NCBI GenBank assembly: GCA_020850015.1
Contig: JADZFF010000121.1
Span: forward strand, 1-46,262
Length of the DNA stretch: 46,262 nucleotides
DNA from: Bdellovibrionales bacterium
GTDB taxonomy: Bacteria > Bdellovibrionota > UBA1018 > JADZFF01
Direction: 5' to 3'
Under the pieces are notes generated by a model that searched no databases, was not told the origin of the DNA, and worked only from the letters and a program-made list of their open reading frames with translations. The position numbers and the translations under genes were made by a program. Below, one piece after another: positions 18,345 to 25,708 of the stretch. Within the stretch, counting starts at the first letter, position 1, and each line of letters opens with the position of its first letter.

Positions 18345-19358
18345 CTAAAGCCGATAAACCAGCAGCGGATCCGCCGCCGGGTGCACCACCAACGTCACTG
18401 CATCGGGGCCCTCGGGAAGGTCGCCGTCCACGTCGAACAAAGGATGCGGCTTCGCCCCCTGCCCCAACCATCGCGCGCGGATCTCGCGTCCCCGCGCTAG
18501 GGTCGCGGCCGGGGATCTCTCCCAGCGTCCGCTCTTCATCAGGGGTGCGTCCTTGAGCGACGCCACCACTCCGCGATCCTTCAGCACCAGGACCTCGAAG
18601 ATCCCATCGCCCGGATCCGCCGTCGCGGACCAGCAAACACCCCCGGCGTTGTAGCGCCCATTCAGCACCAAGCCCGAAAACAGCGGGCCGCGGAACACCT
18701 CGCGCCCATCCACCGTCACCTCGAATTCCTGCGGCCTATACTGCAACATCGCCGCAGCCGACTGAGCGAGATAGGTGTGGCGTGTTCCGCCGAGCAGCTT
18801 CCCCGAAACCAGCCCCGAACGCTTCAGCACGCGGTCCACCACCAGGCCGGGGAAACCGAAATCAAGCACGTTCATCAAGAACCCCTGGCCCGCGGGTCTC
18901 CCCGCGCGGTCCTCGAAGGTCACGAAGCCCGCATCCACAGGCTTCGGCTCGCCCTCTCGAAGGAGCTTCAAGCCCCGTTCCCATGGCTTCAGCGAGGCAC
19001 CGAACTCCTCGCCGGCAAGGGTCTTGAAAAAATCATTCCCGCGCCCCACCGGCAGCAAAGCCAGCGCAACCCGAGGCGCGATGCGCTTTCCGGTGCTCTG
19101 ATACATCCCACGGGCGATACCCGAAAGAGTGCCGTCGCCGCCGAGCGCCAGCACCACGCCCTCATCGTCCTGATGGTCTGCGAGCGCGCTGGCGATCCAC
19201 TGGCCACCGTGATTCTCGGGCGTCGTCTCGAACACCTCGATCTCGGCGCCCTCGAAGTGCGCGCGGACCGCGGGCTCCGCCTCGCGCCACATCTGCGCGC
19301 CGCGGCCGCCTCCCGCCACCGGATTCACCACCACCCAAACCCGCTGAGGCCGCTTCAT
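18345..19358 (-). CDS. diacylglycerol/lipid kinase (YegS/DAGK catalytic family)
   Basis: 337 residues. Seen: VVVNPVAGGGRG at 9-20, the nucleotide-binding GGDGTLSG at 73-80 and LPVGRGNDFF at 102-111, and a beta-rich C-terminal domain ending in VDGDLPEGPDAVTLVVHP, all typical of the DAGK/YegS/sphingosine-kinase fold. The enzyme phosphorylates a lipid alcohol such as diacylglycerol; the exact lipid is unknown. It starts 8 nt after the stop of the Fe-S protein gene and is the last gene of an operon with that gene and the flavoprotein, supporting a lipid-related role for the group (inference). Confidence 0.87.
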   Translation of the reverse strand: MKRPQRVWVVVNPVAGGGRGAQMWREAEPAVRAHFEGAEIEVFETTPENHGGQWIASALADHQDDEGVVLALGGDGTLSGIARGMYQSTGKRIAPRVALALLPVGRGNDFFKTLAGEEFGASLKPWERGLKLLREGEPKPVDAGFVTFEDRAGRPAGQGFLMNVLDFGFPGLVVDRVLKRSGLVSGKLLGGTRHTYLAQSAAAMLQYRPQEFEVTVDGREVFRGPLFSGLVLNGRYNAGGVCWSATADPGDGIFEVLVLKDRGVVASLKDAPLMKSGRWERSPAATLARGREIRARWLGQGAKPHPLFDVDGDLPEGPDAVTLVVHPAADPLLVYRL

Positions 19359-19366
19359 GTCCCGAC

Positions 19367-20356
19367 CTATTCCTCGCTACCTTCAGCCAAACGCAGCCCG
19401 GCCAGCCGCGAGGCCTCCACCACGGGAACCTCCGCTCCCAGCGCCTCCCGCAGGTGTGCGGCCGCGCGATCGCTGAAGGCGATCACCCCGTCGGCCTTAT
19501 CGCGGTCACGCTCCCAGAAGTCCCTGGCCATCACGGCCGCCGCCTCCGGAAAAAGATACCGGTAGGCGCCCTCGCCGCCAGTGTCGATGCAATCCTTGCC
19601 TCGGTGATAGGGGCGAACCGTGCTCACGCCCAGCCGCTCCAGAACTCCGCAGAAGTGATCCACGTCTGCGGCGTGATTCAACCGGCGGCTGAGCCAGACT
19701 GACTCCGCCACCAGCCACCTTTTCCCCGAAAGACGTTCCCTTGCTGCGGCCTGCGCGGCGACGTCCCACCGGAACAGCCCCGGTTCCCAGTCCAGCTCCG
19801 CTTCGATCCCTTCCGAACGAAGGTAATGAAGCTCCTTCGGCTCGCGAACACGCACCACGCCGGCACTTCCGGCCTTCTCCAAGGTCCGATCCCGGCGCGC
19901 CTTCGCGACCTCGAGCTCACCCCACTCCGCGGCGAGGTCTCCCACGCTATCCATCTCTTCCGTCACACGCGTATCGAGCGCGGTCTGCGCTCCCCGCCAG
20001 CGATGCTCGCGCCGAGCTTTGAACAGCTTCTCCGCCACCGGCATGCCGTAGATGCAATACTCCGTGCAACGCCCGCAGCCCGTACAGCCGTAGAGCGGCC
20101 AGAGCTCGCCCCCGGCGGCGGCCTTCCCGGGCCAGCGTTTCTCCTTGTACAGGAGGGACATCATCCCTCGCGGCGTCACGGTATCGTTGCCCGTGGCCAC
20201 GGTCGACGGACACGCGAACCGGCACATCTCCGGACAAAAGGCGCAGGCCACCGGATCATGCGCGTCCCCACCGGGAAAACGCAGGAGGGTCCGGTTGAGC
20301 AGCTGCTTAGAGGCCCATTTTACCGGGGTTAAAGCGGTTTTGAGGATCGAAGCCAC
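19367..20356 (-). CDS. (Fe-S)-binding electron-transfer protein
   Basis: 329 residues. Two [4Fe-4S] motifs are visible: Cys38-x2-Cys41-x3-Cys45-x3-Cys49-Pro and Cys91-x2-Cys94-x2-Cys97-x3-Cys101, in a GlpC/GlcF/HdrC-like N-terminal arrangement. The C-terminal CCG domains of those families are not evident, so the rest of the protein is unassigned. The start is a GTG at 20356 with AAGGTGA about 5 nt upstream, which puts its first 50 nt inside the end of the flavoprotein gene; no ATG lies closer to the clusters. It probably passes electrons to or from the flavoprotein. Confidence 0.85.
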   Translation of the reverse strand: MASILKTALTPVKWASKQLLNRTLLRFPGGDAHDPVACAFCPEMCRFACPSTVATGNDTVTPRGMMSLLYKEKRWPGKAAAGGELWPLYGCTGCGRCTEYCIYGMPVAEKLFKARREHRWRGAQTALDTRVTEEMDSVGDLAAEWGELEVAKARRDRTLEKAGSAGVVRVREPKELHYLRSEGIEAELDWEPGLFRWDVAAQAAARERLSGKRWLVAESVWLSRRLNHAADVDHFCGVLERLGVSTVRPYHRGKDCIDTGGEGAYRYLFPEAAAVMARDFWERDRDKADGVIAFSDRAAAHLREALGAEVPVVEASRLAGLRLAEGSEE

Positions 20357-21743
20357 GCTTCACCTTTTCGTAAATCTGAATAAAGGCGCCCTTTTCCTTG
20401 GGGAGCCATGCCGACTTTTGAACACCCACGCCGTGATGATGCGATAGCGTCGCCCCCGCTTCCATAGCCGCCCCCAAGATCGACTCCCAGACCTGGTCGT
20501 AGTGCTCCACCGTGGAGGCCTTGAGCCCCGAGTGGCTGGCCAGCGTGAAATAGATATTCGCGCCCGTGTGGTAGAAATGGCTGAAGTGCGCGAGCATGAC
20601 GCCGAAGCCCAGGTTCACACCCTTTACCGCCTCGTACACGTGCGAAAGTCGATCCCAGGTCGCCGCGATCTCGAAGGTGTCGAGCATCAGGCGGTCATGC
20701 GAAAGAATGAGCTGCTGTTTGTAGGAAACGTCGTAACGGTGCTCCCACCAATGGGTGCCCAGAGTCGGCCCCAGGTAGCTCACCTCCATCGAGTCCGCGA
20801 TCCTGCGGGCCTCCGAGGCCTCCACCGCCGCCATAGCCTGCGTGCCTTCGAACACGGTCACGATCGCGCAGCCGCCGGAAAAGCCCGTCCCAAGCCGTTC
20901 CGACGGAATGGTGAGCGAGGTCTCGATCTTGTCGTAGATGCGCATCACGGCGGGGCGAATGCCCTGCTGCATCAGTGTGCGGGTAAACGCCATCGCCTGA
21001 TTCACGTCCGCCGTCCCAAATCCCAGGAACTCCCGATGCTCGGGGAGCGGGTGCACCTGCAGGCAGGCGGCGGTGAACACGCCGAGCGTGCCTTCCGAGC
21101 CCAGGAGCAGCTGCGTCCAGTCCGGCCCCATCGCCGATCGCGGCGCGCGGCCCGTGATCACGAGCTCGCCGTTGGGCAGCACCGTCTCCAACGCCAGCAC
21201 CATGTCCTCGATCTTTCCGTACTTCGTCGAAAGCTGTCCTGCCGAACGGGTGGCCAGATAGCCGCCCAGGCTTGAGCAGTAGATCGACGAAGGGAAGTGC
21301 CCCAGCGTCAGCCCCTCCTGGTTCAAGTGCCTCTCGAGGTTCTCGCCAATGATCCCAGCCTCAGCCCAAACCGTCATCGACTCACGATCCAATGAGCGCA
21401 CCCGCTTGAGTCGCTTCAGATCGACCATGACTCGAGGCCTCGGCATCGACCCGCTGGGGATCGTGGCCCCACACACGCCGGAGCCAGCCCCATAGGGGAT
21501 CAGATCCACATCCGCAGTATCCGCCCAGCGCACGAGAGCCTGCACCTGGCTCGGAGTTTCCGGCCAAACCACCAAGTCCACGGTCGGTTCAGCGGGTCCC
21601 CGCTCTCTCAACTCAAGCAGTTTACGAGGCCAGAGATCATGCGAGTAGGTCTGGAGCACCAGACGGTCACGGCTCCAACCGGTCCCCTCCCCGAGGCCCG
21701 TGGGAAGCGTATTCGTACTGATTTTGTCGGATTGACTTGGCAT
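20307..21743 (-). CDS. FAD-binding oxidoreductase, alkyl-DHAP-synthase-like
   Basis: 478 residues of the vanillyl-alcohol-oxidase/FAD_binding_4 family. The FAD loop IPYGAGSGVCG is at 83-92, SSLGGYLATRSAGQLSTKYG at 157-176, and LLGSEGTLGVF at 213-223. The C-terminal half has the features of alkyldihydroxyacetonephosphate synthase: FEIAATWDRL near 357-366, SHFYHTGANIYF near 388-399, and the triple-histidine LSHHHGVG at 433-440. AGPS makes the ether bond of ether lipids and is redox-neutral, whereas the neighbouring Fe-S protein suggests a dehydrogenase. Both options remain open. It is first in the operon with the Fe-S protein and lipid kinase. Confidence 0.85.
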   Translation of the reverse strand: MPSQSDKISTNTLPTGLGEGTGWSRDRLVLQTYSHDLWPRKLLELRERGPAEPTVDLVVWPETPSQVQALVRWADTADVDLIPYGAGSGVCGATIPSGSMPRPRVMVDLKRLKRVRSLDRESMTVWAEAGIIGENLERHLNQEGLTLGHFPSSIYCSSLGGYLATRSAGQLSTKYGKIEDMVLALETVLPNGELVITGRAPRSAMGPDWTQLLLGSEGTLGVFTAACLQVHPLPEHREFLGFGTADVNQAMAFTRTLMQQGIRPAVMRIYDKIETSLTIPSERLGTGFSGGCAIVTVFEGTQAMAAVEASEARRIADSMEVSYLGPTLGTHWWEHRYDVSYKQQLILSHDRLMLDTFEIAATWDRLSHVYEAVKGVNLGFGVMLAHFSHFYHTGANIYFTLASHSGLKASTVEHYDQVWESILGAAMEAGATLSHHHGVGVQKSAWLPKEKGAFIQIYEKVKRGFDPQNRFNPGKMGL

Positions 21744-21775
21744 GGTTGTATTCTCGGATTACAAAACGGCTAACC

Positions 21776-23002
21776 GTGCCAAACTACCGTTTCTTCGACA
21801 CCGCCTCAACGACGAAGTGCTGCGAGTCGGCCCTGAAAGCTCTTCTCCGCTTTTCGTCCGAGGAGTTCGCCCACCCCTCCTCCGCCCACCAGATGGGCCG
21901 CACGGCCGCCCAGGCCATCGAAACCGCCCGTGCCGTCATTGCTCGCGCGTTTGGCGTTCCCGCCGACCACGTGATCTTCACTGGAGGAGGAACGGAGTCT
22001 GACAATCTCGCGGTGTACGGTGTTGCCGGTTCCCATGCTGCACGGCGCCTCGCGAGAGCAATCCCGCTCGAGATTCCGGCCCGCTTTCTTTGCTCGGACA
22101 TCGAGCACCCAGCCGTCTGGTCGGCAGTCGATTCGGTGACGAGCTTCGGATTCGAGCGTCGCTTCATCAACATGCTCCCGGACGGACAACCCGACCTCAC
22201 CGTGTACCGCGAGCAGTTGGCCCCCCACACCGCATTCGTGAGCTTCATGTCCGTGAACAACGTCACTGGCGCTGTGCTCCCGGTGGAAGAACTCTGCGCG
22301 ATGGCCAAGCAATCCGCGCCCGGCTGCGTAACCCACTCGGATTGCGTGCAGGGCTTCGCCAAGGTGCCCATGCCACGCGCGGGCGGCCCCGTCGATCTTG
22401 TCTCCATTTCCGCCCACAAGATCGGCGGCCCCAAGGGCATTGGCGCGCTCATCGCCCTCAATCCCGGGGTGCTGGACCGCTCACGCTTTCGCCCGCTGAT
22501 GTGGGGCGGTGGACAGGAAGAAGGATGGCGCGGTGGCACTCAGAACGCGGGTATGATCGCCGCTTTCGGAACCGCAGTTGAAGAGACGCTCGCCAACGCC
22601 GAGAAAAGCCGCCGGGAGACCGCCCAGCTCCGCGAACGCCTGCGTTCGCGGCTCGTGCAGAAGAACCTGCTCGACCCGGATCCTTCCGCAGCGCTCACGC
22701 GCGGGACGATTCGCTGGCTCTCTCCGAGTTCCGCGGTCCCGCAGGTCGTGAGCCTGAGCCTGCCAGGAATCCCCTCTTCCATCACCGCCTCGAGGCTTGA
22801 GGAGCGCGGCTGTCTCGTAGCCACGGGATCGGCCTGCAGCTCGGGCCGATCAGGGCCTGACCGCGTGCTTCAGGCTTTGGGGTTCGCCGACGAACTCGCG
22901 TCGTCGGGGATCCGGGTGAGCCTGTGCTGCGCGCTCGGCCAGAAAGACGTCGATCATTTGGTCGACGCGCTGGAGGCGAGCCTTCGCACTTCCTCTTCGT
23001 AG
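21776..23002 (+). CDS. cysteine desulfurase (NifS/IscS family)
   Basis: 408 residues from a GTG at 21776. Motifs: GGGTESDNLAVYG, IEHPAV with the PLP-stacking His111, HSDCVQ, the PLP lysine in SISAHKIGG (Lys215) and the mobile-loop sulfur-accepting Cys354 in TGSACSSG. It removes sulfur from cysteine for Fe-S cluster or thio-cofactor synthesis. No iscU, sufE or rhodanese partner is nearby; the adjacent Fe-S protein and TlpA make a sulfur/redox setting but are not co-oriented. The start is inferred from where homology begins, with no strong ribosome site; a TTG at 21737 would overlap the divergent flavoprotein start. Its last 49 nt overlap the tlpA-like gene tail to tail. Confidence 0.9.
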   Translation: MPNYRFFDTASTTKCCESALKALLRFSSEEFAHPSSAHQMGRTAAQAIETARAVIARAFGVPADHVIFTGGGTESDNLAVYGVAGSHAARRLARAIPLEIPARFLCSDIEHPAVWSAVDSVTSFGFERRFINMLPDGQPDLTVYREQLAPHTAFVSFMSVNNVTGAVLPVEELCAMAKQSAPGCVTHSDCVQGFAKVPMPRAGGPVDLVSISAHKIGGPKGIGALIALNPGVLDRSRFRPLMWGGGQEEGWRGGTQNAGMIAAFGTAVEETLANAEKSRRETAQLRERLRSRLVQKNLLDPDPSAALTRGTIRWLSPSSAVPQVVSLSLPGIPSSITASRLEERGCLVATGSACSSGRSGPDRVLQALGFADELASSGIRVSLCCALGQKDVDHLVDALEASLRTSSS

Positions 23003-23571
23003 TACGGATCCATCCATTTCTGGATCCCCACCCACTTCGCCACGACGCGCAGCCGCGAGTCGATCAGATACGACTCGGGAAACTGGAAGGATCCGTAGCG
23101 TTCAGGCACCTCGGAGCGCGGATCCAGAAGCGAGAGCACATTCCTCGGCAGGTCTAAGGGTTTCAGCACGGTATGCGCCTTCTCCCAGGTATCATCCATG
23201 CTCACGGCCAGGATCACGACAGGCGCATCCCCAAGTCTTTTCGCGAATTTCAGTAAATCCGGGATCTCCTCCACGCAGGGCGCGCACCAGGTAGCCCAGA
23301 AGTGAAGCACGACGATCTTCCCAGCGAGATCAGTCATGCGGTGCCGACGTCCTTCGGCATCCTGTAACTCAAAAGCCCGCGCGGGATAGGGCTTCACGCC
23401 CCCTCGGACTTTCGGTTCCTCGGCTCCCGCGCCCACTGGCAGTGGAAGCTCCACGGCCGGCGCGCCCCCGCTCGTGCTCTTGAACACCCCCTGGCGAACG
23501 AGATAGGCCAACATCCCCCCCACCACGAAAATCCCCAGGGCGAGACTCAGGATCAAACGGAGCTTTTTCAT
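22954..23571 (-). CDS. membrane-anchored TlpA/ResA-type thioredoxin
   Basis: 205 residues. An N-terminal membrane anchor (about 5-24) is followed by a Pro/Gly-rich linker and a TlpA-type thioredoxin fold: LAGKIVVLHFWATWCAPCVEEIP with the active-site WCAPC at 95-99, and the cis-Pro strand SFQFPESYLID. It should act outside the membrane as a thiol-disulfide reductant, for instance in cytochrome c maturation. The ATG at 23571 has GATGAGG about 4 nt upstream; a longer start 12 codons earlier lacks one. The upstream leader holds a terminator-like hairpin with a T7 run. Confidence 0.88.
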   Translation of the reverse strand: MKKLRLILSLALGIFVVGGMLAYLVRQGVFKSTSGGAPAVELPLPVGAGAEEPKVRGGVKPYPARAFELQDAEGRRHRMTDLAGKIVVLHFWATWCAPCVEEIPDLLKFAKRLGDAPVVILAVSMDDTWEKAHTVLKPLDLPRNVLSLLDPRSEVPERYGSFQFPESYLIDSRLRVVAKWVGIQKWMDPYYEEEVRRLASSASTK

Positions 23572-23608
23572 CGCCTCATCTTTCCCCGGTCGACGGCCCG
23601 CCGCCAAT

Positions 23609-23649
23609 AAAAAAACAGCCGGCTTTCCATGTACTTATGAATACCGGCT
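23609..23649 (-). terminator. terminator-like hairpin with T7 run in the tlpA-like leader
   Basis: On the minus strand AGCCGG and CCGGCT (23644-23649 and 23617-23622) form a 6-bp stem with a 21-nt loop, then one base and seven Ts. It lies 38 nt before the tlpA-like start codon and downstream of any promoter in the divergent region, so it would act as an attenuator. The long loop weakens the case. Confidence 0.4.
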
Positions 23650-23712
23650 CGAATATACGGGTATTAGGTGCCGCCTGAGAGGCGATTCTTTCCCCATCGA
23701 TTTCCCTGCAGT

Positions 23713-23741
23713 TTGGCTCAGTTCTGAAAACCCTTTATCAT
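23713..23741 (+). promoter_or_regulatory. sigma-70-type promoter for the HNH gene
   Basis: TTGGCT (23713-23718) and TATCAT (23736-23741) are separated by 17 nt and lie in an AT-rich stretch. The expected transcription start is at 23748-23749, which coincides with the A of the ATG, so the mRNA could be leaderless. Confidence 0.55.
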
Positions 23742-23748
23742 TAAGGAT

Positions 23749-24282
23749 ATGAGCGAGCATGCGTTGCTCCTAAATGCCTCTTTTGAACCCCTGCATATCG
23801 TGTCGTGGCAACGCGCTCTCCAACTGCTTTTTCAAGGCAAGGTTGAGGTGGTGGAAGAGGGCGAACGTGAAATTCGCTCGGTGAGCATCTCCATCCGGGT
23901 GCCGAGCGTACTGCGACTCATCCATTTCATCTCACTGAAGAAATCCAAGCGGCATCTCGTCCGATTCTCCCGACCCAATGTCTTTCTGCGTGATCACTAC
24001 CGTTGCCAGTATTGCGGTCAGAAGTGCGTTCGCCATCAACTCACGCTCGATCACATCATTCCCGTCGTCCAAGGCGGCAGAAAGAGCTGGGAGAACATCG
24101 TCACGAGCTGCAAGCCCTGCAATCAGCGAAAAGGGGGCCGTACCCCCGAGCAGGCAAGCATGGCCCTCGTCAAGAGGCCCGAGGAACCGAAGTGGCTCCC
24201 TGAAGTGAGCCTCCAGCTGGGCATCTCCGTGACTCCGGAAAAATGGAAGATCTACCTGAACGTTCGCGGCGGCGTCGGCTGA
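23749..24282 (+). CDS. HNH endonuclease-domain protein
   Basis: 177 residues of a widespread bacterial HNH family. The N-terminal block ALLLNASFEPLHIVSWQRAL is the family's own conserved start, and the C-terminal half holds the zinc-bound HNH module: CQYCGQ, LTLDHIIPVVQGGRKSWEN and SCKPCNQRKGGRTP. Members are predicted metal-dependent nucleases; cellular role is unknown and no partner methylase or restriction genes are present. The start ATG is fixed by the conserved N-terminus although the AAGGA in front of it is only 1-2 nt away. The sigma-like fusion gene follows after 13 nt. Confidence 0.88.
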   Translation: MSEHALLLNASFEPLHIVSWQRALQLLFQGKVEVVEEGEREIRSVSISIRVPSVLRLIHFISLKKSKRHLVRFSRPNVFLRDHYRCQYCGQKCVRHQLTLDHIIPVVQGGRKSWENIVTSCKPCNQRKGGRTPEQASMALVKRPEEPKWLPEVSLQLGISVTPEKWKIYLNVRGGVG

Positions 24283-24295
24283 CGGGAAGACGGAA

Positions 24296-25681
24296 TTGGG
24301 ATTCCTAGATCGGATACACAAGAGGGCCTTGAGCCCGGCCCGCCCAGAGCAGCCCGCGCCTGGCGCTGGATCTGAGATCAAGAACGCGGAATCGCGCAAG
24401 CGCGGGCCGCTGCAGCCCGCCCCTCTTGGAACCCTGGTCGCCGAGTATGGAGACGAACTCTTCGATCTTTGCCTCCATGCCGTCCATCTTCGGCAACACC
24501 CGCTCCAAGTGTTCCGGGCCGTCATCCGCGACCTGAAACGGGCGCCGATCCGGGATTTCGATCGCTATCGCAGGCTCTGGGTACTCGGTACAGCCACTCG
24601 GCGGATTATGAGGCTGGGACGCATGGAGTCCGGTCGGGACGTGGTCGATCCTGTTCTTTTCTCAAGTTCGGCGAACAACGCCGAAGGCCGGCTCGCCCTC
24701 CTGGACCAATATTTTCATCGCCTGCCACCGGAGTCCCGGCTCCTGCTCCTCCTGCGCGAACGCCATGAGCTGACCTTGGATGAGGTGGGTACGATCCTGG
24801 GAACTCCGGCGGCGTCTCTTGAGCTGCGGCACCGCCAGGTACTCGATGTCCTTGTGGGATGGATCTGGCAGGAGCCGCCAAAGGCGAACAGCAAGAACCC
24901 CACCCCGCTGCCTCCAGAGCGGCGCATCTGCGACGTCATCCGCGGCTGGCCCCGCGTACATCTTCCTGAAGAGATTCGCAAAGCGCCCCTCAGCGCGGTT
25001 GCGATGGCCGCCGCGTCCGCCCCAGTGGGCGCGGCCCAAACCAGAAGTCCGTGGCAAAAGGCCCCCTGGTTCATCCGCAGCGGAGCGGAAGCGATCGGTC
25101 TCGCCGTGGTGATTCTAGGCGTCGTGGCCCTTGTGCCCAAGATGCGCCAGCTCTACGAGCGTAACCTGGAGGACCAACTTGCCACCTTTCGCTCGGAGGA
25201 CCTCAGCCTCGATCTCGATACCGACTTCGCAACCGAACAACCCGAACTGATCGACGAGACTATCGACGAGAACCCGACGGTAGAAAGCACCGAACCCGAC
25301 GTCGCTACGGCCGAGAAGACCGCAAAGCCCGTTCGAATCGAGGTCGGCAACTCGGAAATCTGGCGCTTCAATATCAAGACGCCTAGCCCGGGCGACCTTC
25401 GCCCGAAGATCACCCAGATGCTCCTTGATCTAGCGGTTCCCCCGGACACCAAGGGCATTCAGGGGATTGAGGCACCTGGAGGCATTCAGTTCAATCTCTT
25501 CATTCCAAAGGAGATCGTCGCTGAAGCCAAGACCCGTTTGGAGCGCCTTGCAGCGCCTCCCGCGGGCACGGACTCCGCGTCGTCCATCACCTCGGACTTC
25601 ACCTGGTACAAAATCAAGTCGAGAAAAAATATCCCGAAAGGGCAAGCACAGCTCGTCGTGTGGATTCAGAGAGTTCTTTAG
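24296..25681 (+). CDS. sigma-70/ECF-like domain fused to a transmembrane and extracytoplasmic domain
   Basis: 461 residues. Residues about 50-105 resemble sigma region 2 (DELFDLCLHAVHL...RLWVLGTATRRI) and 135-188 resemble region 4 with a helix-turn-helix (HRLPPESRLLLLLRE...LTLDEVGTILGTPAASLELR). A Pro-rich linker leads to one transmembrane helix at about 262-281, then an acidic stretch (300-340) and a C-terminal extracytoplasmic domain (about 350-461) that I do not recognise. The topology recalls a sigma factor joined to an anti-sigma-like sensor, but the region 2 core is divergent and promoter binding is unproven. Start is a TTG with GGGAAG 7-8 nt upstream. It is probably co-transcribed with the HNH gene. 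Confidence 0.7.
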   Translation: MGFLDRIHKRALSPARPEQPAPGAGSEIKNAESRKRGPLQPAPLGTLVAEYGDELFDLCLHAVHLRQHPLQVFRAVIRDLKRAPIRDFDRYRRLWVLGTATRRIMRLGRMESGRDVVDPVLFSSSANNAEGRLALLDQYFHRLPPESRLLLLLRERHELTLDEVGTILGTPAASLELRHRQVLDVLVGWIWQEPPKANSKNPTPLPPERRICDVIRGWPRVHLPEEIRKAPLSAVAMAAASAPVGAAQTRSPWQKAPWFIRSGAEAIGLAVVILGVVALVPKMRQLYERNLEDQLATFRSEDLSLDLDTDFATEQPELIDETIDENPTVESTEPDVATAEKTAKPVRIEVGNSEIWRFNIKTPSPGDLRPKITQMLLDLAVPPDTKGIQGIEAPGGIQFNLFIPKEIVAEAKTRLERLAAPPAGTDSASSITSDFTWYKIKSRKNIPKGQAQLVVWIQRVL

Positions 25682-25708
25682 GCATGTCGCCCGTCTCTCG
25701 GGGATGCG

